In this document: positions 25,290-34,448 of the stretch, piece by piece | Position numbering within the stretch: position 1 is the stretch's first letter | How the letters are laid out: each line of letters begins with the position of its first letter | From: Verrucomicrobiota bacterium | Lineage (GTDB): Bacteria > Verrucomicrobiota > Verrucomicrobiia > Limisphaerales > VHCN01 | Reading direction: 5' to 3' | Length of the DNA stretch: 64,000 nucleotides | Assembly (NCBI GenBank): GCA_016871675.1 | Contig: VHCN01000004.1 | Span: 24,993-88,992 of the forward strand | Made by a program: the position numbers and the translations under genes | Notes under the pieces: model-generated | Databases searched by the model: none | Seen by the model: the letters and a program-made list of their open reading frames with translations, nothing else | What the model was told of the DNA's origin: nothing

Positions 25290-26275
25290 CACTCAAACGC
25301 CACCACCGCCAGCCCCGTCCGGCTGCGGATGACTTCCGCCATCGCTTCAAGTTCGCCGCGGGTGAGCTTGGTCACGTAGGGCTCGGGCGTCGGGCGCGCG
25401 ATGGTGTAGGCATGCACTTCCTTGATCTGCGCGCCGTCGCGCTTAAGTTCGCTGAGACGGTCGCAGTAGGCGGCGAGTTCGGCCGGCGGCATCGGCTCGC
25501 CGCGCACTTTCATGAAAAGGCTCTGGATGATGATGGGCCGCGCGCGCGCCGTGAGCAGCAAGTTGTGCAGGATGCGGTCGAAGCGCACGGTGGTCCGGTT
25601 GATGAGGTGGAAGTAGCCCTCGGTGCCCGCGTCGAGTTTGCCCCAGACTTCGCCGTTGTTCGCGTCCATGACGTCGAGGCCGCGGCGCACGTCGGCCTTG
25701 TCGAGGCCCGCGGCGTCCGTGATGAGGACGATCTTGGTCCGGTCAAGTCCTTCGGACCGCTTCACGTCAGCGACCGCCTGCACGCACTCGGCGAAGTTAG
25801 CGATCATCGTGGGCTCGCCGTCGCCGCTGAAGGCGATGTCCTTGATGTTGCGCGTAAGGAAGGGCGGAAGCTCGCTGAACTTCGGTTCCTTCGCCAGGCC
25901 ACCGTCGCGAGCGAAGTGGATCATCGCAGCCAATTCGTCGCGCATCTGGTTGAGATCCACGTTGGAGACCTTGCCGGGGATCTTGCGGTCCACCTCGCAG
26001 TAGATGCAGTCGAAGTTGCAGACTTTGTCAGGATTCAGGTTGATGCCGATGGAGAGTCCGCCCGAGCGACGCGAGATGACCGGATAGACAAACGTGAAGT
26101 CGCTGAACTGCCGCGCGTGATCCTGCACCGCGGCATAGGAGGGCTTGATTTGAACCGGTGCCTCGGCCACGGCGGAACTGTAGGCGGGAAGGCTCGCGGG
26201 GCAAGTTCCGAAGTGGCAGGCTGAGCCCGAACCCTTGCGGTCCGATCTGAACTCTCGGCTTGAGGGCGGCGGCAT
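25289..26275 (-). CDS. Radical SAM protein (COG0731-like)
   Basis: A 328-residue radical SAM enzyme. The Fe-S cysteines C86, C90 and C93 are in VCNFDCIYCEVD. SGDGEPTM is the SAM-binding GE motif equivalent, and LITDAAGL and KLDAGTEGYFHLINR follow. The arrangement matches the COG0731 group that includes archaeal wyosine enzymes, but bacterial members have unassigned functions. The start at 26275 is chosen because the longer frame reads into the divergent deacetylase gene; residues 1-45 are weakly conserved in character, so the true start may be nearer GTG codons inside. It is the first gene of the three-gene operon. Confidence 0.85.
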   Translation of the reverse strand: MPPPSSREFRSDRKGSGSACHFGTCPASLPAYSSAVAEAPVQIKPSYAAVQDHARQFSDFTFVYPVISRRSGGLSIGINLNPDKVCNFDCIYCEVDRKIPGKVSNVDLNQMRDELAAMIHFARDGGLAKEPKFSELPPFLTRNIKDIAFSGDGEPTMIANFAECVQAVADVKRSEGLDRTKIVLITDAAGLDKADVRRGLDVMDANNGEVWGKLDAGTEGYFHLINRTTVRFDRILHNLLLTARARPIIIQSLFMKVRGEPMPPAELAAYCDRLSELKRDGAQIKEVHAYTIARPTPEPYVTKLTRGELEAMAEVIRSRTGLAVVAFE

Positions 26276-26341
26276 TGCTTGTGAGACTTCGCGTTGGGCA
26301 CGCTTGCACTTCTGGTTCCAACCGTCGGCAAGGCCCTGTCC

Positions 26342-28303
26342 ATGAAGAGACCTCCGCCACTCCTCTACATCGCGCTGATAGTCCCATTGCTGTTGCTGGG
26401 CGGATTGTATTGGAAAGTGGTGCGCACGGAACCAAAGGCCCAATCCGCCCCGAAGCGCGTAACCCCGCACGGCGCCGGTCGCCCCAAACCCGTCGACATG
26501 TTCATCATCCCGGGCTTGCGAGGTCCTACGAACCGCACAATCATCCCGCCGCCAATTCCGACGGATTGGAGGGCATACTCCGGTGGCACGACCAGCCGAT
26601 TGGCGATTCTCCTCACCCAAACCAACTCGGCTTGGCTCGGATTGACGCACGGACTGGAGTCAATCGGCGTTCCATTTCGCGTAACAACTGACTGGCGGAC
26701 TGCGTCGAAGCACGCTGTCGTATTTGTTTATCCTGAAGTTTCAGGAACTGTGCTTCAATATGATGCCCTTCAGGCACTTGCACAAATACCTCGCCGTGGA
26801 GGAGCGCTGCTTGCTTGCGGTGTTCTTGGAGGCGGATTGAACGAGACATTTGGTTTTGGAGAAGCGATCCCTTCGAAGTCTCATTCAGAGGTTCGATTCG
26901 CCGTTACGAACTTGCACACGGCGGAATTCACCGATCCCCGTGAGTGGACATTTCGGATCGCGAATCCAAGAAACTCACAGGCAACCGCTGGCAGTTACAC
27001 CTTCATCGGCGAGGTGTCAGGCACAAAGCGGCCCAGGGAATCGAACTTTCAGCCACTCGCTGTCTATGAAGACGGAACCGCCGCGATCTCGCAGCGTCAC
27101 TTTCCAGGCGGAGGCGCCGCCTACGCGTTCGGTTGGGATCTCGGGAACATCATCTTGATCGGACACAACAATCGCGAGGAAGGCATCGCTCGCGCTTACG
27201 TCAACCAATTTGAGCCTAGTTTGGATGTGCAACTAAGGTTGATCCGCAGCATTTATCGGCACGGACAACCCGGCGCCGTGACACTCGGGACCGTTCCATT
27301 CAATCGCTCGCTATCCATCCTGCTTACGCACGACGTCGATTACTCCAAGTCGCTCTCGAACGCCATCGAGTTTGCATCCGTCGCCAAGTCGGCCGGAATC
27401 AAATCAACCTTCTTCGTCCAAACGAAGTATGTCCGGGATTACGAAAACGACATCTTCTTCCATGACCAGGCAATTCCGCTGCTGAAGCAACTCGTTGGAA
27501 TGGGGATGGAGGTTGGCAGCCATTCAGTGGCTCATTCACCTGTTTTCGCAACATTTGAATCCGGAACTGGATTGGAAACATACCCGGACTATGCGCCATT
27601 CGTGCGTGACCGAAAGACCACTCGAGATGGCACAATCCTCGGGGAACTCCGGGTCAGCAAGTTTCTTCTCGAGTCGGCAACACGGACCGCAGTCCGATCC
27701 TTTCGCCCAGGTGAACTGTCAAATCCGTATTCCTTGCCCGAATCGCTCCATGCCGTCGAAATCCTTCACTCATCTTCGGTCACGGCTAACAGTTCGCTAA
27801 CACACTTCCCGTTCAGGGTGAACTACTCCCGCCGACAAATGACCGAGCTACCAATTGTTGAATTTCCAGTATCAATTGAAGATGAAGAACTTCCTAGGTT
27901 AATTGATCGGTCCGATCAGGCCATGGCCTTGGCAAGGCGACTCGCAAGATACGGTGCGATCATGGTTCTGCTTGTTCACACGGATTCTGTAACTCACAAA
28001 CTGGATTTTTCGAGCTCATTTATCGATCGAACGAAATCGGCAGCTTGGTATGACACTATATCGGGATTTGGAACATGGTGGACTGCTCGAAGTGGGGCGC
28101 AAATTGACATTTCAATCGAAGCTGACCGGTGCGTTGCAACGTTGACCAGCAGTCCATCGGCGAAAGGCCTCACAATCTTCAATCCAAATGGTTTTAGGTT
28201 CGACTCCGCTGTCCCACCAGATGCCAACCTCACAATCTACGAGAATCAGGTTGTGATCCAATCTGCAAATCAAACTCATTCACTCAGGTTTAAGCGACGT
28301 TGA
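26342..28303 (+). CDS. Membrane-anchored polysaccharide deacetylase-like protein
   Basis: A 653-residue protein. An N-terminal anchor (LLYIALIVPLLLLGGLYW) precedes an uncharacterised domain (residues 80-310) containing FVYPEVSGTVLQYDALQAL and HFPGGGAAYAFGWDLG. A NodB-like deacetylase domain follows, with THDVD at 329-333 and HSVAH at 394-398 as metal motifs. SFRPGELSNPY is the third motif. The C-terminus is beta-rich. It would deacetylate an N-acetylated envelope polysaccharide outside the membrane. Base composition is visibly more AT-rich than the bulk of the window, shared with the adjacent pgi gene. It is divergent from the radical SAM operon. Confidence 0.8.
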   Translation: MKRPPPLLYIALIVPLLLLGGLYWKVVRTEPKAQSAPKRVTPHGAGRPKPVDMFIIPGLRGPTNRTIIPPPIPTDWRAYSGGTTSRLAILLTQTNSAWLGLTHGLESIGVPFRVTTDWRTASKHAVVFVYPEVSGTVLQYDALQALAQIPRRGGALLACGVLGGGLNETFGFGEAIPSKSHSEVRFAVTNLHTAEFTDPREWTFRIANPRNSQATAGSYTFIGEVSGTKRPRESNFQPLAVYEDGTAAISQRHFPGGGAAYAFGWDLGNIILIGHNNREEGIARAYVNQFEPSLDVQLRLIRSIYRHGQPGAVTLGTVPFNRSLSILLTHDVDYSKSLSNAIEFASVAKSAGIKSTFFVQTKYVRDYENDIFFHDQAIPLLKQLVGMGMEVGSHSVAHSPVFATFESGTGLETYPDYAPFVRDRKTTRDGTILGELRVSKFLLESATRTAVRSFRPGELSNPYSLPESLHAVEILHSSSVTANSSLTHFPFRVNYSRRQMTELPIVEFPVSIEDEELPRLIDRSDQAMALARRLARYGAIMVLLVHTDSVTHKLDFSSSFIDRTKSAAWYDTISGFGTWWTARSGAQIDISIEADRCVATLTSSPSAKGLTIFNPNGFRFDSAVPPDANLTIYENQVVIQSANQTHSLRFKRR

Positions 28304-28364
28304 CCTATCCTAGGTTCGGAATCACGTCGTCGGACGGTCGAGCATCCAAAATCTCCGTGCTTGA

Positions 28365-28380
28365 AGTTCCACGTGGAACG
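28365..28380. promoter_or_regulatory. parS-like ParB-binding palindrome
   Basis: A perfect 14-base palindrome, GTTCCACGTGGAAC, lies at 28366-28379. It matches the full core of the widely conserved parS consensus TGTTNCACGTGNAACA, differing only at the two outermost bases. It sits in the 136-base gap between two convergent genes, where it would not disturb coding. No parA or parB gene is in the window. Confidence 0.6.
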
Positions 28381-28439
28381 GAAGTCGATGTTTGCCGCCA
28401 CTTGACTGGTTTTGGCTCTGGATTCCAAAAATGCGAGAT

Positions 28440-30032
28440 TCAAGTGGAGCAGAACCTAGCGTTAATGATCGGGCTGCCTTGGTCCCTGTCGACAACGATA
28501 CGGCCGCTTGCGGCAAGTTGAACGCATATTCTGAGCACAGCTTCCACATCCGCATCGGTTCCGAGCTTGGATGCGATATCTTCAACCGTAAGCCATTTGG
28601 ATTTGCACCCGGTGAGCAACCTTATCACATTAACCTGCGTCTCGAGGTATCGTGAAGCAGCCTGCTTCCCGGCCTCAACACCTGGCTGATGGTAGGCGTT
28701 CACATCAATGATCGAAGCGTATAGCCCAACCGCGCGTTCGAAAAGTGCGATTAGCGATCCGATCGTTCGGGCGTTAGCTCGATTCAAAGTGATGGTCACG
28801 GATTGCCGTCCGCCGTCAGTGAGTGCTTCTCGCGTGCCGTGCATGAACCCTGAAAGGTAGTCAACTGATCTGATCATCGGGTCAACCTCGATTGATGCTG
28901 AATCATTTGGTTCCAGCACTTCAATGAACGTCACAAAAAAATTGTCAATGCCATCTCTAAGTTGTTGAATATACGCATGTTGATCAGTTGATCCCTTGTT
29001 GCCGTAGACCGCAATCCCTTGGTTCACCGGAGTCCCAGCTCGCGTCTTGGATTTCCCAAGAGACTCCATCACAAGTTGTTGTAGATACCTCGAGAATAGC
29101 ACAAGCCTGTCTCTGTAGGGCAAAACAACCATGTCACGCAACCCTTGGCCATTGCCTGATGCAAACCACATCGCTGCGACAAGTGCTGCTGGGTTCCGCA
29201 TAACGTCCCGGTGCCGAGTAAGTTGGTCACAATCTCGTGCACCCGCCAGCAAACCAGTGACGTCGATGCCTTGAAGCGCTGCGGGAAGCAGTCCGACTCC
29301 CGACATCTGGCTCGTTCTGCCACCTACCCAATCCCACATTGGGAATCGAGCGAGCCAACCCTCACCCTCTGCAAACTTGTCGAGTTCGCTCCCGGCCCCG
29401 GTTATGGCAACGGCGTGCGGGGAGAAACGCAAGCCCTTCGATCGATATCGGGCCATCGTTTCGATCATGCCATTTCGCGTCTCCTTCGTGGCACCGGACT
29501 TGGAGACTACCAAGCACAAGGTGGTGCCGAAATCTCTAATCGTCGAGAACACACGTTGCAATCCATCGGGGTCAGTGTTGTCGAGGAACGAGATTCCCAT
29601 CGGCGAACTGGCTGGCTCGCAAAGCGCGTCTGAAACGAATTGAGGCCCCAGAGCCGAGCCGCCGATTCCGATCAGAATCACGTGATCGAAACGACCATTG
29701 GTTCCACGAATTTCACCCCGGTGGACTTTCGCGGCGAATTCGATGACTTGCGCCTGAGTGCGCGTGATGTTTTCCGCGATGGATTTGGTCGGCGCGAGTT
29801 CCGGCGCTCGAAGCCAGTAGTGGCCGACCATCCGGTGCTCGTCCTTGTTCGCGATGGCGCCTGCTTCCAACTCGGCCATCTCGTGGAATGCTCTCTCGAA
29901 TCGCTGCATCATCGACTCCAAGAAGGAATCGTCGAAGTGCATTCGGCTGATGTCGAGTGAGAGCCCGATCTCCGGATACTCACGGTAATACCTTTTGAAT
30001 CGCGCCCAGCGCTCGTGGTTTTCGATTCTCAT
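28440..30032 (-). CDS. pgi: Glucose-6-phosphate isomerase
   Basis: A 530-residue isomerase. HVILIGIGGSALGPQFV opens the sugar-phosphate domain and VVSKSGATKETRNGMI binds phosphate. GNKGSTDQHAYIQQLRDG holds the active-site glutamine/histidine segment, and a late HQPGVEAGKQAA carries the catalytic lysine. It interconverts glucose-6-phosphate and fructose-6-phosphate. The sequence is of the long form found in Verrucomicrobia and Chlamydiae, with a C-terminal winged-helix-like tail (KWLTVEDIASKLGTDADVEA). GC content is clearly below that of neighbouring housekeeping genes. Confidence 0.93.
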   Translation of the reverse strand: MRIENHERWARFKRYYREYPEIGLSLDISRMHFDDSFLESMMQRFERAFHEMAELEAGAIANKDEHRMVGHYWLRAPELAPTKSIAENITRTQAQVIEFAAKVHRGEIRGTNGRFDHVILIGIGGSALGPQFVSDALCEPASSPMGISFLDNTDPDGLQRVFSTIRDFGTTLCLVVSKSGATKETRNGMIETMARYRSKGLRFSPHAVAITGAGSELDKFAEGEGWLARFPMWDWVGGRTSQMSGVGLLPAALQGIDVTGLLAGARDCDQLTRHRDVMRNPAALVAAMWFASGNGQGLRDMVVLPYRDRLVLFSRYLQQLVMESLGKSKTRAGTPVNQGIAVYGNKGSTDQHAYIQQLRDGIDNFFVTFIEVLEPNDSASIEVDPMIRSVDYLSGFMHGTREALTDGGRQSVTITLNRANARTIGSLIALFERAVGLYASIIDVNAYHQPGVEAGKQAASRYLETQVNVIRLLTGCKSKWLTVEDIASKLGTDADVEAVLRICVQLAASGRIVVDRDQGSPIINARFCST

Positions 30033-30157
30033 GATGCGGTCAGGCTACCGCACGGGCCGCCATGCGTGAACTTGAAACTTGCGCGCCCTACAAACTGCAC
30101 CCGGACTTGTAGGATCGCCGCTGTTGCAAATCCAGCTGCAGCGCCTACTATCGCGCC

Positions 30158-30730
30158 ATGTCCACAATACCAATACTCCTCGTTGTCGTGGTGGCCCTCG
30201 TCGGCCTGGCAATCATCATCGGCCTCTGGCTCATGGGCTGTTACAACGGACTCGTGAAGCTGCGCCAGGTCGTCCGCAACGCCTGGGCGCAAATCGACGT
30301 CCAGCTCAAGCGCCGCCATGACCTGATCCCGAACCTGGTCAACACCGTGAAGGGCTACGCGGCGCACGAGAAAGACACGCTCGAGCGCGTCATCAACGCG
30401 CGATCCCGCGCCACGAGCGCGACCACACCCGCGGATGCCATCAAGGCGGAGGGCGAACTCACCTCAGCGATCGCCCGGTTGCTTGTCGTCTCGGAAGCCT
30501 ATCCCGAGCTCAAGGCGAACCAGAATTTCATGTCCCTTCAGGGCGAACTCTCCTCGACCGAAGACCGCGTCGCCTTCTCGCGGCAAGCCTACAACGATTC
30601 TGTGCAGCAACTGAACACGGCCATCCAGACGTTTCCAACGGTGCTCATCGCGGGGATGTTTGGCTTCAAGGAAGAGCCGTTTTTCGAGACGCCCACCGAG
30701 CAGAAGGAAGCGCCGAAGGTTCAGTTCTAA
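30158..30730 (+). CDS. lemA: LemA family membrane protein
   Basis: A 190-residue protein with one N-terminal membrane helix (ILLVVVVALVGLAIIIGLWLM) followed by YNGLVKLRQVVRNAWAQIDVQLKRRHDLIPNLV, the LemA signature, and a helical bundle ending in FPTVLIAGMFGFKEEPFF. The fold has its N-terminus outside and the bundle inside the cell. The molecular role of LemA is unknown. The usual partner, a TPM-domain or M48 protease gene, is not adjacent here. Confidence 0.93.
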   Translation: MSTIPILLVVVVALVGLAIIIGLWLMGCYNGLVKLRQVVRNAWAQIDVQLKRRHDLIPNLVNTVKGYAAHEKDTLERVINARSRATSATTPADAIKAEGELTSAIARLLVVSEAYPELKANQNFMSLQGELSSTEDRVAFSRQAYNDSVQQLNTAIQTFPTVLIAGMFGFKEEPFFETPTEQKEAPKVQF

Positions 30731-30787
30731 TCCAGCGAGCGCCGGAGGCCGCGCGCGGTCGTGGGCGAGAATCCGCTCCTCGCGGCG

Positions 30788-31633
30788 TCATTCCACGAAC
30801 TCCAGCGCCGGCGCGCGCGGAATCAACCCGCGCTCGTGCGCCCGCGTGAGGAATCGCCGGATGCTCTCGCGCCCGCGCGGACCGTAGTCGAGCGTCCAGT
30901 GGTTCACATACATCCCCACGAACTTGTCCGCCAGATCGCGTCCCATGTCGCGCGCGAATTGCAACGCGTGCTCCACAGCCTCCGCGCGATGGGCGAGTCC
31001 GTAACGGATGCTGTCCGCGATGATTCCAGCGACTTGCCGGCGCACTTCCGGCGTGTGCCGCTTGTGCACCACGTTGCCGCCGAGGGGCAGCGGCAGCCCG
31101 TCATTCTCCGCGCCCCACCACAGGCCGAGATCCGCACAGCCCACGAGCCCCTCGTTCTGGAACGTGAGTTGGCCCTCGTGGATGATCAGCCCCACATCCG
31201 CGGCGTCCGAGCGCACCGTTTCGAAGATGCGGTCAAACGGAACGACCACGTGTTCGAATTCCTCCGCGCGACGGCCGAGCCAGAGTTGCAACGCGAGAAA
31301 CGCGCTCGTCATCTTTCCCGGCACAGCGATGCGCAACTTGGAAATCTCCCGGCGCGAATGCCGCCGCTTCGAGACGAGCATCGGCCCGTAACCATCACCC
31401 ATGCTTGCGCCGCTCGGCAGCATTGCATACCGGTCGCACACGTGCGCGTAGGCATGGATGCTGATCGCCGAGATGTCGAGCTCGCCGCGCGTCGCGCGTT
31501 CGTTGAGCGTCTGGATGTCCTGCAGGATGTGCTCGAACTTCAGCCCGTGCGACGGCACGAGCTCCTTCGCCATCGCGTAGAACATGAAGGCATCATCCGG
31601 ATCGGGCGAATGGCCGAGCGTGAGGGTGTTCAT
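30788..31633 (-). CDS. mqnD: 1,4-dihydroxy-6-naphthoate synthase (futalosine menaquinone pathway)
   Basis: A 281-residue periplasmic-binding-protein-like enzyme. It matches MqnD segment by segment: LGHSPDPDDAFMFYAMA (relatives have SPCPNDTF), ILQDIQTLNERATRG, HAYAHVCDRYAMLPSG, VGLIIHEGQLTF with the catalytic histidine, and LGLWWGAENDGLPLPLGG. It converts cyclic de-hypoxanthine futalosine to dihydroxynaphthoate in menaquinone synthesis. It sits 13 bases downstream of a 2-hydroxyacid dehydrogenase gene and is probably in one transcript with it. Other mqn genes are not in the window. Confidence 0.9.
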   Translation of the reverse strand: MNTLTLGHSPDPDDAFMFYAMAKELVPSHGLKFEHILQDIQTLNERATRGELDISAISIHAYAHVCDRYAMLPSGASMGDGYGPMLVSKRRHSRREISKLRIAVPGKMTSAFLALQLWLGRRAEEFEHVVVPFDRIFETVRSDAADVGLIIHEGQLTFQNEGLVGCADLGLWWGAENDGLPLPLGGNVVHKRHTPEVRRQVAGIIADSIRYGLAHRAEAVEHALQFARDMGRDLADKFVGMYVNHWTLDYGPRGRESIRRFLTRAHERGLIPRAPALEFVE

Positions 31634-31646
31634 CGCGCGCGAGGCA

Positions 31647-32600
31647 TCAGTTCACCACATTCCTCGGCGTGCCCGCGAGGAACGCGCGCACGTTGTCCAT
31701 CGCCGTGCTCATCAACCGCGACCGCGCCGCGCGCGACATCCACGCGTTGTGCGGTGTGATGATGCAATGCTTCGCCGTGAAGAGCGGGTTCCCGGCGGGC
31801 GGCGGCTCCGTCGAGAGCACATCAAGTCCCGCGCCGGCGATGCGGCCCGTGTTCAGCGCATCCGCGAGCGCCGCCTCGTCCACGAGCGGCCCGCGGCTGG
31901 TGTTGAGCAGGAACGCGCCTGCTTTCATCCACCCGAGCCGGGTCGCGTCCACCAGTTTGTCCGTCTCCGGTGTCAGCGGACAGTGCAGGCTCACCACGTC
32001 GCTTTGGCGGAATAGTGTTTCAAGATCCGCGAACTCGACGCCCGTCGCCGGCTCGCCCGGCGGCGTGCGCGTGAACGCGAGCACGCGCATCCCGAATCCC
32101 CGCGCCAGCTCCGCCACGGCGCGGCCGATGCGGCCAAATCCCACCACACCCATCGTCAATCCATCCAGTTCCACCAGCGGGAAGTCCGCGAACGCATAAT
32201 CCGGGCACGCCGCCCAGCGACCCTCGCGCACTGATGCCGCGTGATGACCCGCGCGGTTCGCGAGTTCAAGCAGCAACGCGAACGTGTGTTGCGCCACGGA
32301 CCGCGTGCCATACGCCGGCACGTTGCAGACGGGAATCCCGCGCTCGCGCGCCGCGGCGGTGTCCACGATGTTGAAACCCGTTGCCAGCACGCCCACGTAG
32401 CGCAACGCCGGCAGCGCGGCCAGGCTCGCGCGCGTGAGCGGCGTCTTGTTGGTCAGCACGAGTTCAGCGCCCGCGGCGCGCTCCACCACGAGCGCGGGCG
32501 CCGTGCGCTCATGAATCGCGCACTCTCCGAACGCGCGCAACGCGTCCCAGCTCAAGTCGCCTGGGTTCAAAGTGTGGGCGTCGAGGACGACGATTCTCAT
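31647..32600 (-). CDS. D-2-hydroxyacid dehydrogenase (glycerate dehydrogenase-like)
   Basis: A 317-residue NAD-dependent dehydrogenase. GVVGFGRIGRAVAELARGFGM is the nucleotide-binding motif. The catalytic arginine is in NTSRGPLVDEAAL, the glutamate in LDVLSTEPPP, and the histidine in IITPHNAWMS. It reduces a 2-keto acid such as hydroxypyruvate. The start at 32600 opens the family N-terminus MRIVVLDAHTLNPGDL. It heads a two-gene operon with mqnD; there is no obvious biochemical link between them. Confidence 0.92.
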   Translation of the reverse strand: MRIVVLDAHTLNPGDLSWDALRAFGECAIHERTAPALVVERAAGAELVLTNKTPLTRASLAALPALRYVGVLATGFNIVDTAAARERGIPVCNVPAYGTRSVAQHTFALLLELANRAGHHAASVREGRWAACPDYAFADFPLVELDGLTMGVVGFGRIGRAVAELARGFGMRVLAFTRTPPGEPATGVEFADLETLFRQSDVVSLHCPLTPETDKLVDATRLGWMKAGAFLLNTSRGPLVDEAALADALNTGRIAGAGLDVLSTEPPPAGNPLFTAKHCIITPHNAWMSRAARSRLMSTAMDNVRAFLAGTPRNVVN

Positions 32601-32732
32601 GCGGGCGCGAGAGTAATGAAGTCGCGCGAGAACGCAACGACTGCAAAACACGCTGAACACGGCCGCCAGCGCCACCGTGCTTCGCCGGGAGAATTCCGTT
32701 GAAGCACTGCCGGGCAATTGTAAGATGCCCGC

Positions 32733-33101
32733 ATGAAGTTGCTTCGCACTGCGATGCTCCTCGTGGCGTTCGGCGCGTTGGCGTGCCGCGACAATCCGGG
32801 TTCCACCCCGGCCGCGCCCGTCGCCGCGCCGCCGCCCAAGAATGTGCCGACCGTTCCGGCGGCTGCGCCTGCGGCCCCCGTGGTTTCGCCCGGGGATTCG
32901 AAGCCCGCGAAGGATGAGAATCCCGACCTTGCGGCGCTCAACGCCGCCTACAAGAAATTCTGGCAGGAAACCCAGAGCCCGCCCGCCAACTTGGAAATCC
33001 TCGTCAAGCGCGGCTACTTGAAATCAATGCCAGTCGCGCCGAGGGGCAAGCGCTTCGTGCTGAGCTGGGAGAAGATGGAAGTCACGCTCGCGCCGGAGTG
33101 A
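32733..33101 (+). CDS. Small lipoprotein
   Basis: A 122-residue protein. The signal ends in a lipobox, FGALAC, acylated cysteine at residue 18. A proline/alanine-rich linker (residues 25-60) precedes a short helical domain, AALNAAYKKFWQETQ, with NLEILVKRGYLKSMPVAPRGK. This domain looks like the C-terminal motif often attached to prepilin-like proteins, and such a gene lies convergent 13 bases away. Hexamers TTGAAG (32699) and TAAGAT (32721), 16 bases apart, are a possible promoter; transcripts would be nearly leaderless. Confidence 0.7.
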   Translation: MKLLRTAMLLVAFGALACRDNPGSTPAAPVAAPPPKNVPTVPAAAPAAPVVSPGDSKPAKDENPDLAALNAAYKKFWQETQSPPANLEILVKRGYLKSMPVAPRGKRFVLSWEKMEVTLAPE

Positions 33102-33118
33102 GCCGCGCGTCGGCTCAC
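33098..33118. other. Inverted repeat spanning two convergent stop codons
   Basis: GTGAGCC at 33098-33104 pairs perfectly with GGCTCAC at 33112-33118 across a 7-base loop. The plus-strand TGA and the minus-strand TGA both lie inside the stem. There is no T-run, so a canonical terminator is doubtful; it may still stabilise both 3' ends. Confidence 0.4.
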
Positions 33119-33903
33119 AAGTTGCGCGGAGTGCCGTTCACGTTGCCGAGGAAGTTGAACTTGTTCGACCGGACTTCGGGGTAGGTCCACGACTCGGCGT
33201 GACCGTCGATGAAGGTCATGTTGCACCGAAAGCCGACGTGCCTCGCGGCGGGTTGCTGCTCGGGTTCTCCGGTGCCGGTGTTGATGGTCCACACGGTTGG
33301 CGCGCCCACCCACGGGCCGGTTGCATCGAGCGCGCCCCCGCCCCGAATCGCAATCCACGGCTTGTAGCCGGCCTTGGGATTATTCTGGGCCAGCGCGCGC
33401 CCGGCATCACCCATCAGCCAGATTTGCGTCGTGCGAAGAATCTCGTCGAGCCGCCGGCTCCCGAGTCGAACCGTGCTTGGCGGTGTGTTGGAGGCGTAAC
33501 GAATGATCGTGTCCTCGATGGGCGCGTAGCCCTCCCATGTCCCTCCCCAACCCGCGCGAATCTGCTCATCGGTCGCCTCGGGACACCGCCAGATGCCGTT
33601 GCGATTCGTGAACGCGGGGAGATATCGCATGGGCACCAGGGTCTCGTAATACCACTGGCCCCCTGCAACGCCGGGTGCAAGGGAGTAGAGGTTGATGAGC
33701 TTGTTGTCAAAGTCATCCGCATACAGCAGGAAGGTCGTGCCGATCTGCTTGATGTTGTTCATGCACTTCGTGGACTTGGCCTTTGCCTTCGCCGACGCCA
33801 GCGCGGGCAGCAGCAGTCCCGCGAGGATCGCGATGATGGCGATCACAACGAGCAGTTCGATGAGCGTGAAGGCCTCGCGGCGCGGTTGGTTCGTCGGATG
33901 CAT
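33115..33903 (-). CDS. Prepilin-like (type II secretion G-type) protein
   Basis: A 262-residue protein with the class III leader [20 protein letters not shown] and the following basic [20 protein letters not shown] segment. The secreted domain includes [13 protein letters not shown] and a final [22 protein letters not shown]. This is a second member of the group at 6324-7118, and it lacks the charged residue in the leader. Pilus assembly genes are not nearby. It likely forms a short pseudopilus or acts as a secreted surface protein. Confidence 0.9.
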   Translation of the reverse strand: MHPTNQPRREAFTLIELLVVIAIIAILAGLLLPALASAKAKAKSTKCMNNIKQIGTTFLLYADDFDNKLINLYSLAPGVAGGQWYYETLVPMRYLPAFTNRNGIWRCPEATDEQIRAGWGGTWEGYAPIEDTIIRYASNTPPSTVRLGSRRLDEILRTTQIWLMGDAGRALAQNNPKAGYKPWIAIRGGGALDATGPWVGAPTVWTINTGTGEPEQQPAARHVGFRCNMTFIDGHAESWTYPEVRSNKFNFLGNVNGTPRNL

Positions 33904-33967
33904 GATGGACTGGAGCTTCTATTCACCGTCAATCGTAGGGTGGAGGTGGCGGTTCGCAATTCATTTC

Positions 33968-34411
33968 TCACTTCAACGCCTCGGCGGGCGCGACTTCGAT
34001 TTGCGCCGCGATGAACTCCGGGATCGGCGCGGCGCTCATCTTGCCCGTGGCGTCGCGCGTCACGCACACCACCGTGAGCCGTCCGCGCGCGACCTCCAAT
34101 TGCGGCGTCGCGTTGAGTTTGCGGAAGCGAAATTCGTAGGTCAGCGCCTTGGTTTTCTTCTCCGCGACGAGCAGTTGGATTTCCACCTCGTCCTCGAACC
34201 GCAACGGGTGCCGGTAGTCGCAGGTCACGTGGACGCGCGGCCAGCCCGCCGGCGAATCCGTGTCGCGCATCACGATCGAAAACCCGAGCGAGCGGAAAAA
34301 CGCGTGCTCCGCCGTCTCCATGTAGCGGAAGAAATTCGAGTAGTGGACGATGCCGGCCATGTCCGTCTCGCTGAACTCCACGCGGCGCACCGCTTTGAAC
34401 TCGTAGGGCAT
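33968..34411 (-). CDS. 4HBT-family acyl-CoA thioesterase
   Basis: A 147-residue hot-dog-fold thioesterase. RVEFSETDMAGIVHYSNFFRYME has the catalytic aspartate and the HYxNF motif of the 4-hydroxybenzoyl-CoA/YbgC branch. It would hydrolyse an acyl or aryl thioester. It is the last gene of the six-gene minus-strand operon, 37 bases downstream of the GT4 gene; the gap is made of repeated TTCAA units. Placed with a chorismate-lyase-like gene, an aryl-thioester substrate is possible, but this is inference. Confidence 0.88.
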   Translation of the reverse strand: MPYEFKAVRRVEFSETDMAGIVHYSNFFRYMETAEHAFFRSLGFSIVMRDTDSPAGWPRVHVTCDYRHPLRFEDEVEIQLLVAEKKTKALTYEFRFRKLNATPQLEVARGRLTVVCVTRDATGKMSAAPIPEFIAAQIEVAPAEALK

Positions 34412-34448
34412 GGCTGACGTTCAAAGTTCGGGGTTCAAACTTCAAGGT

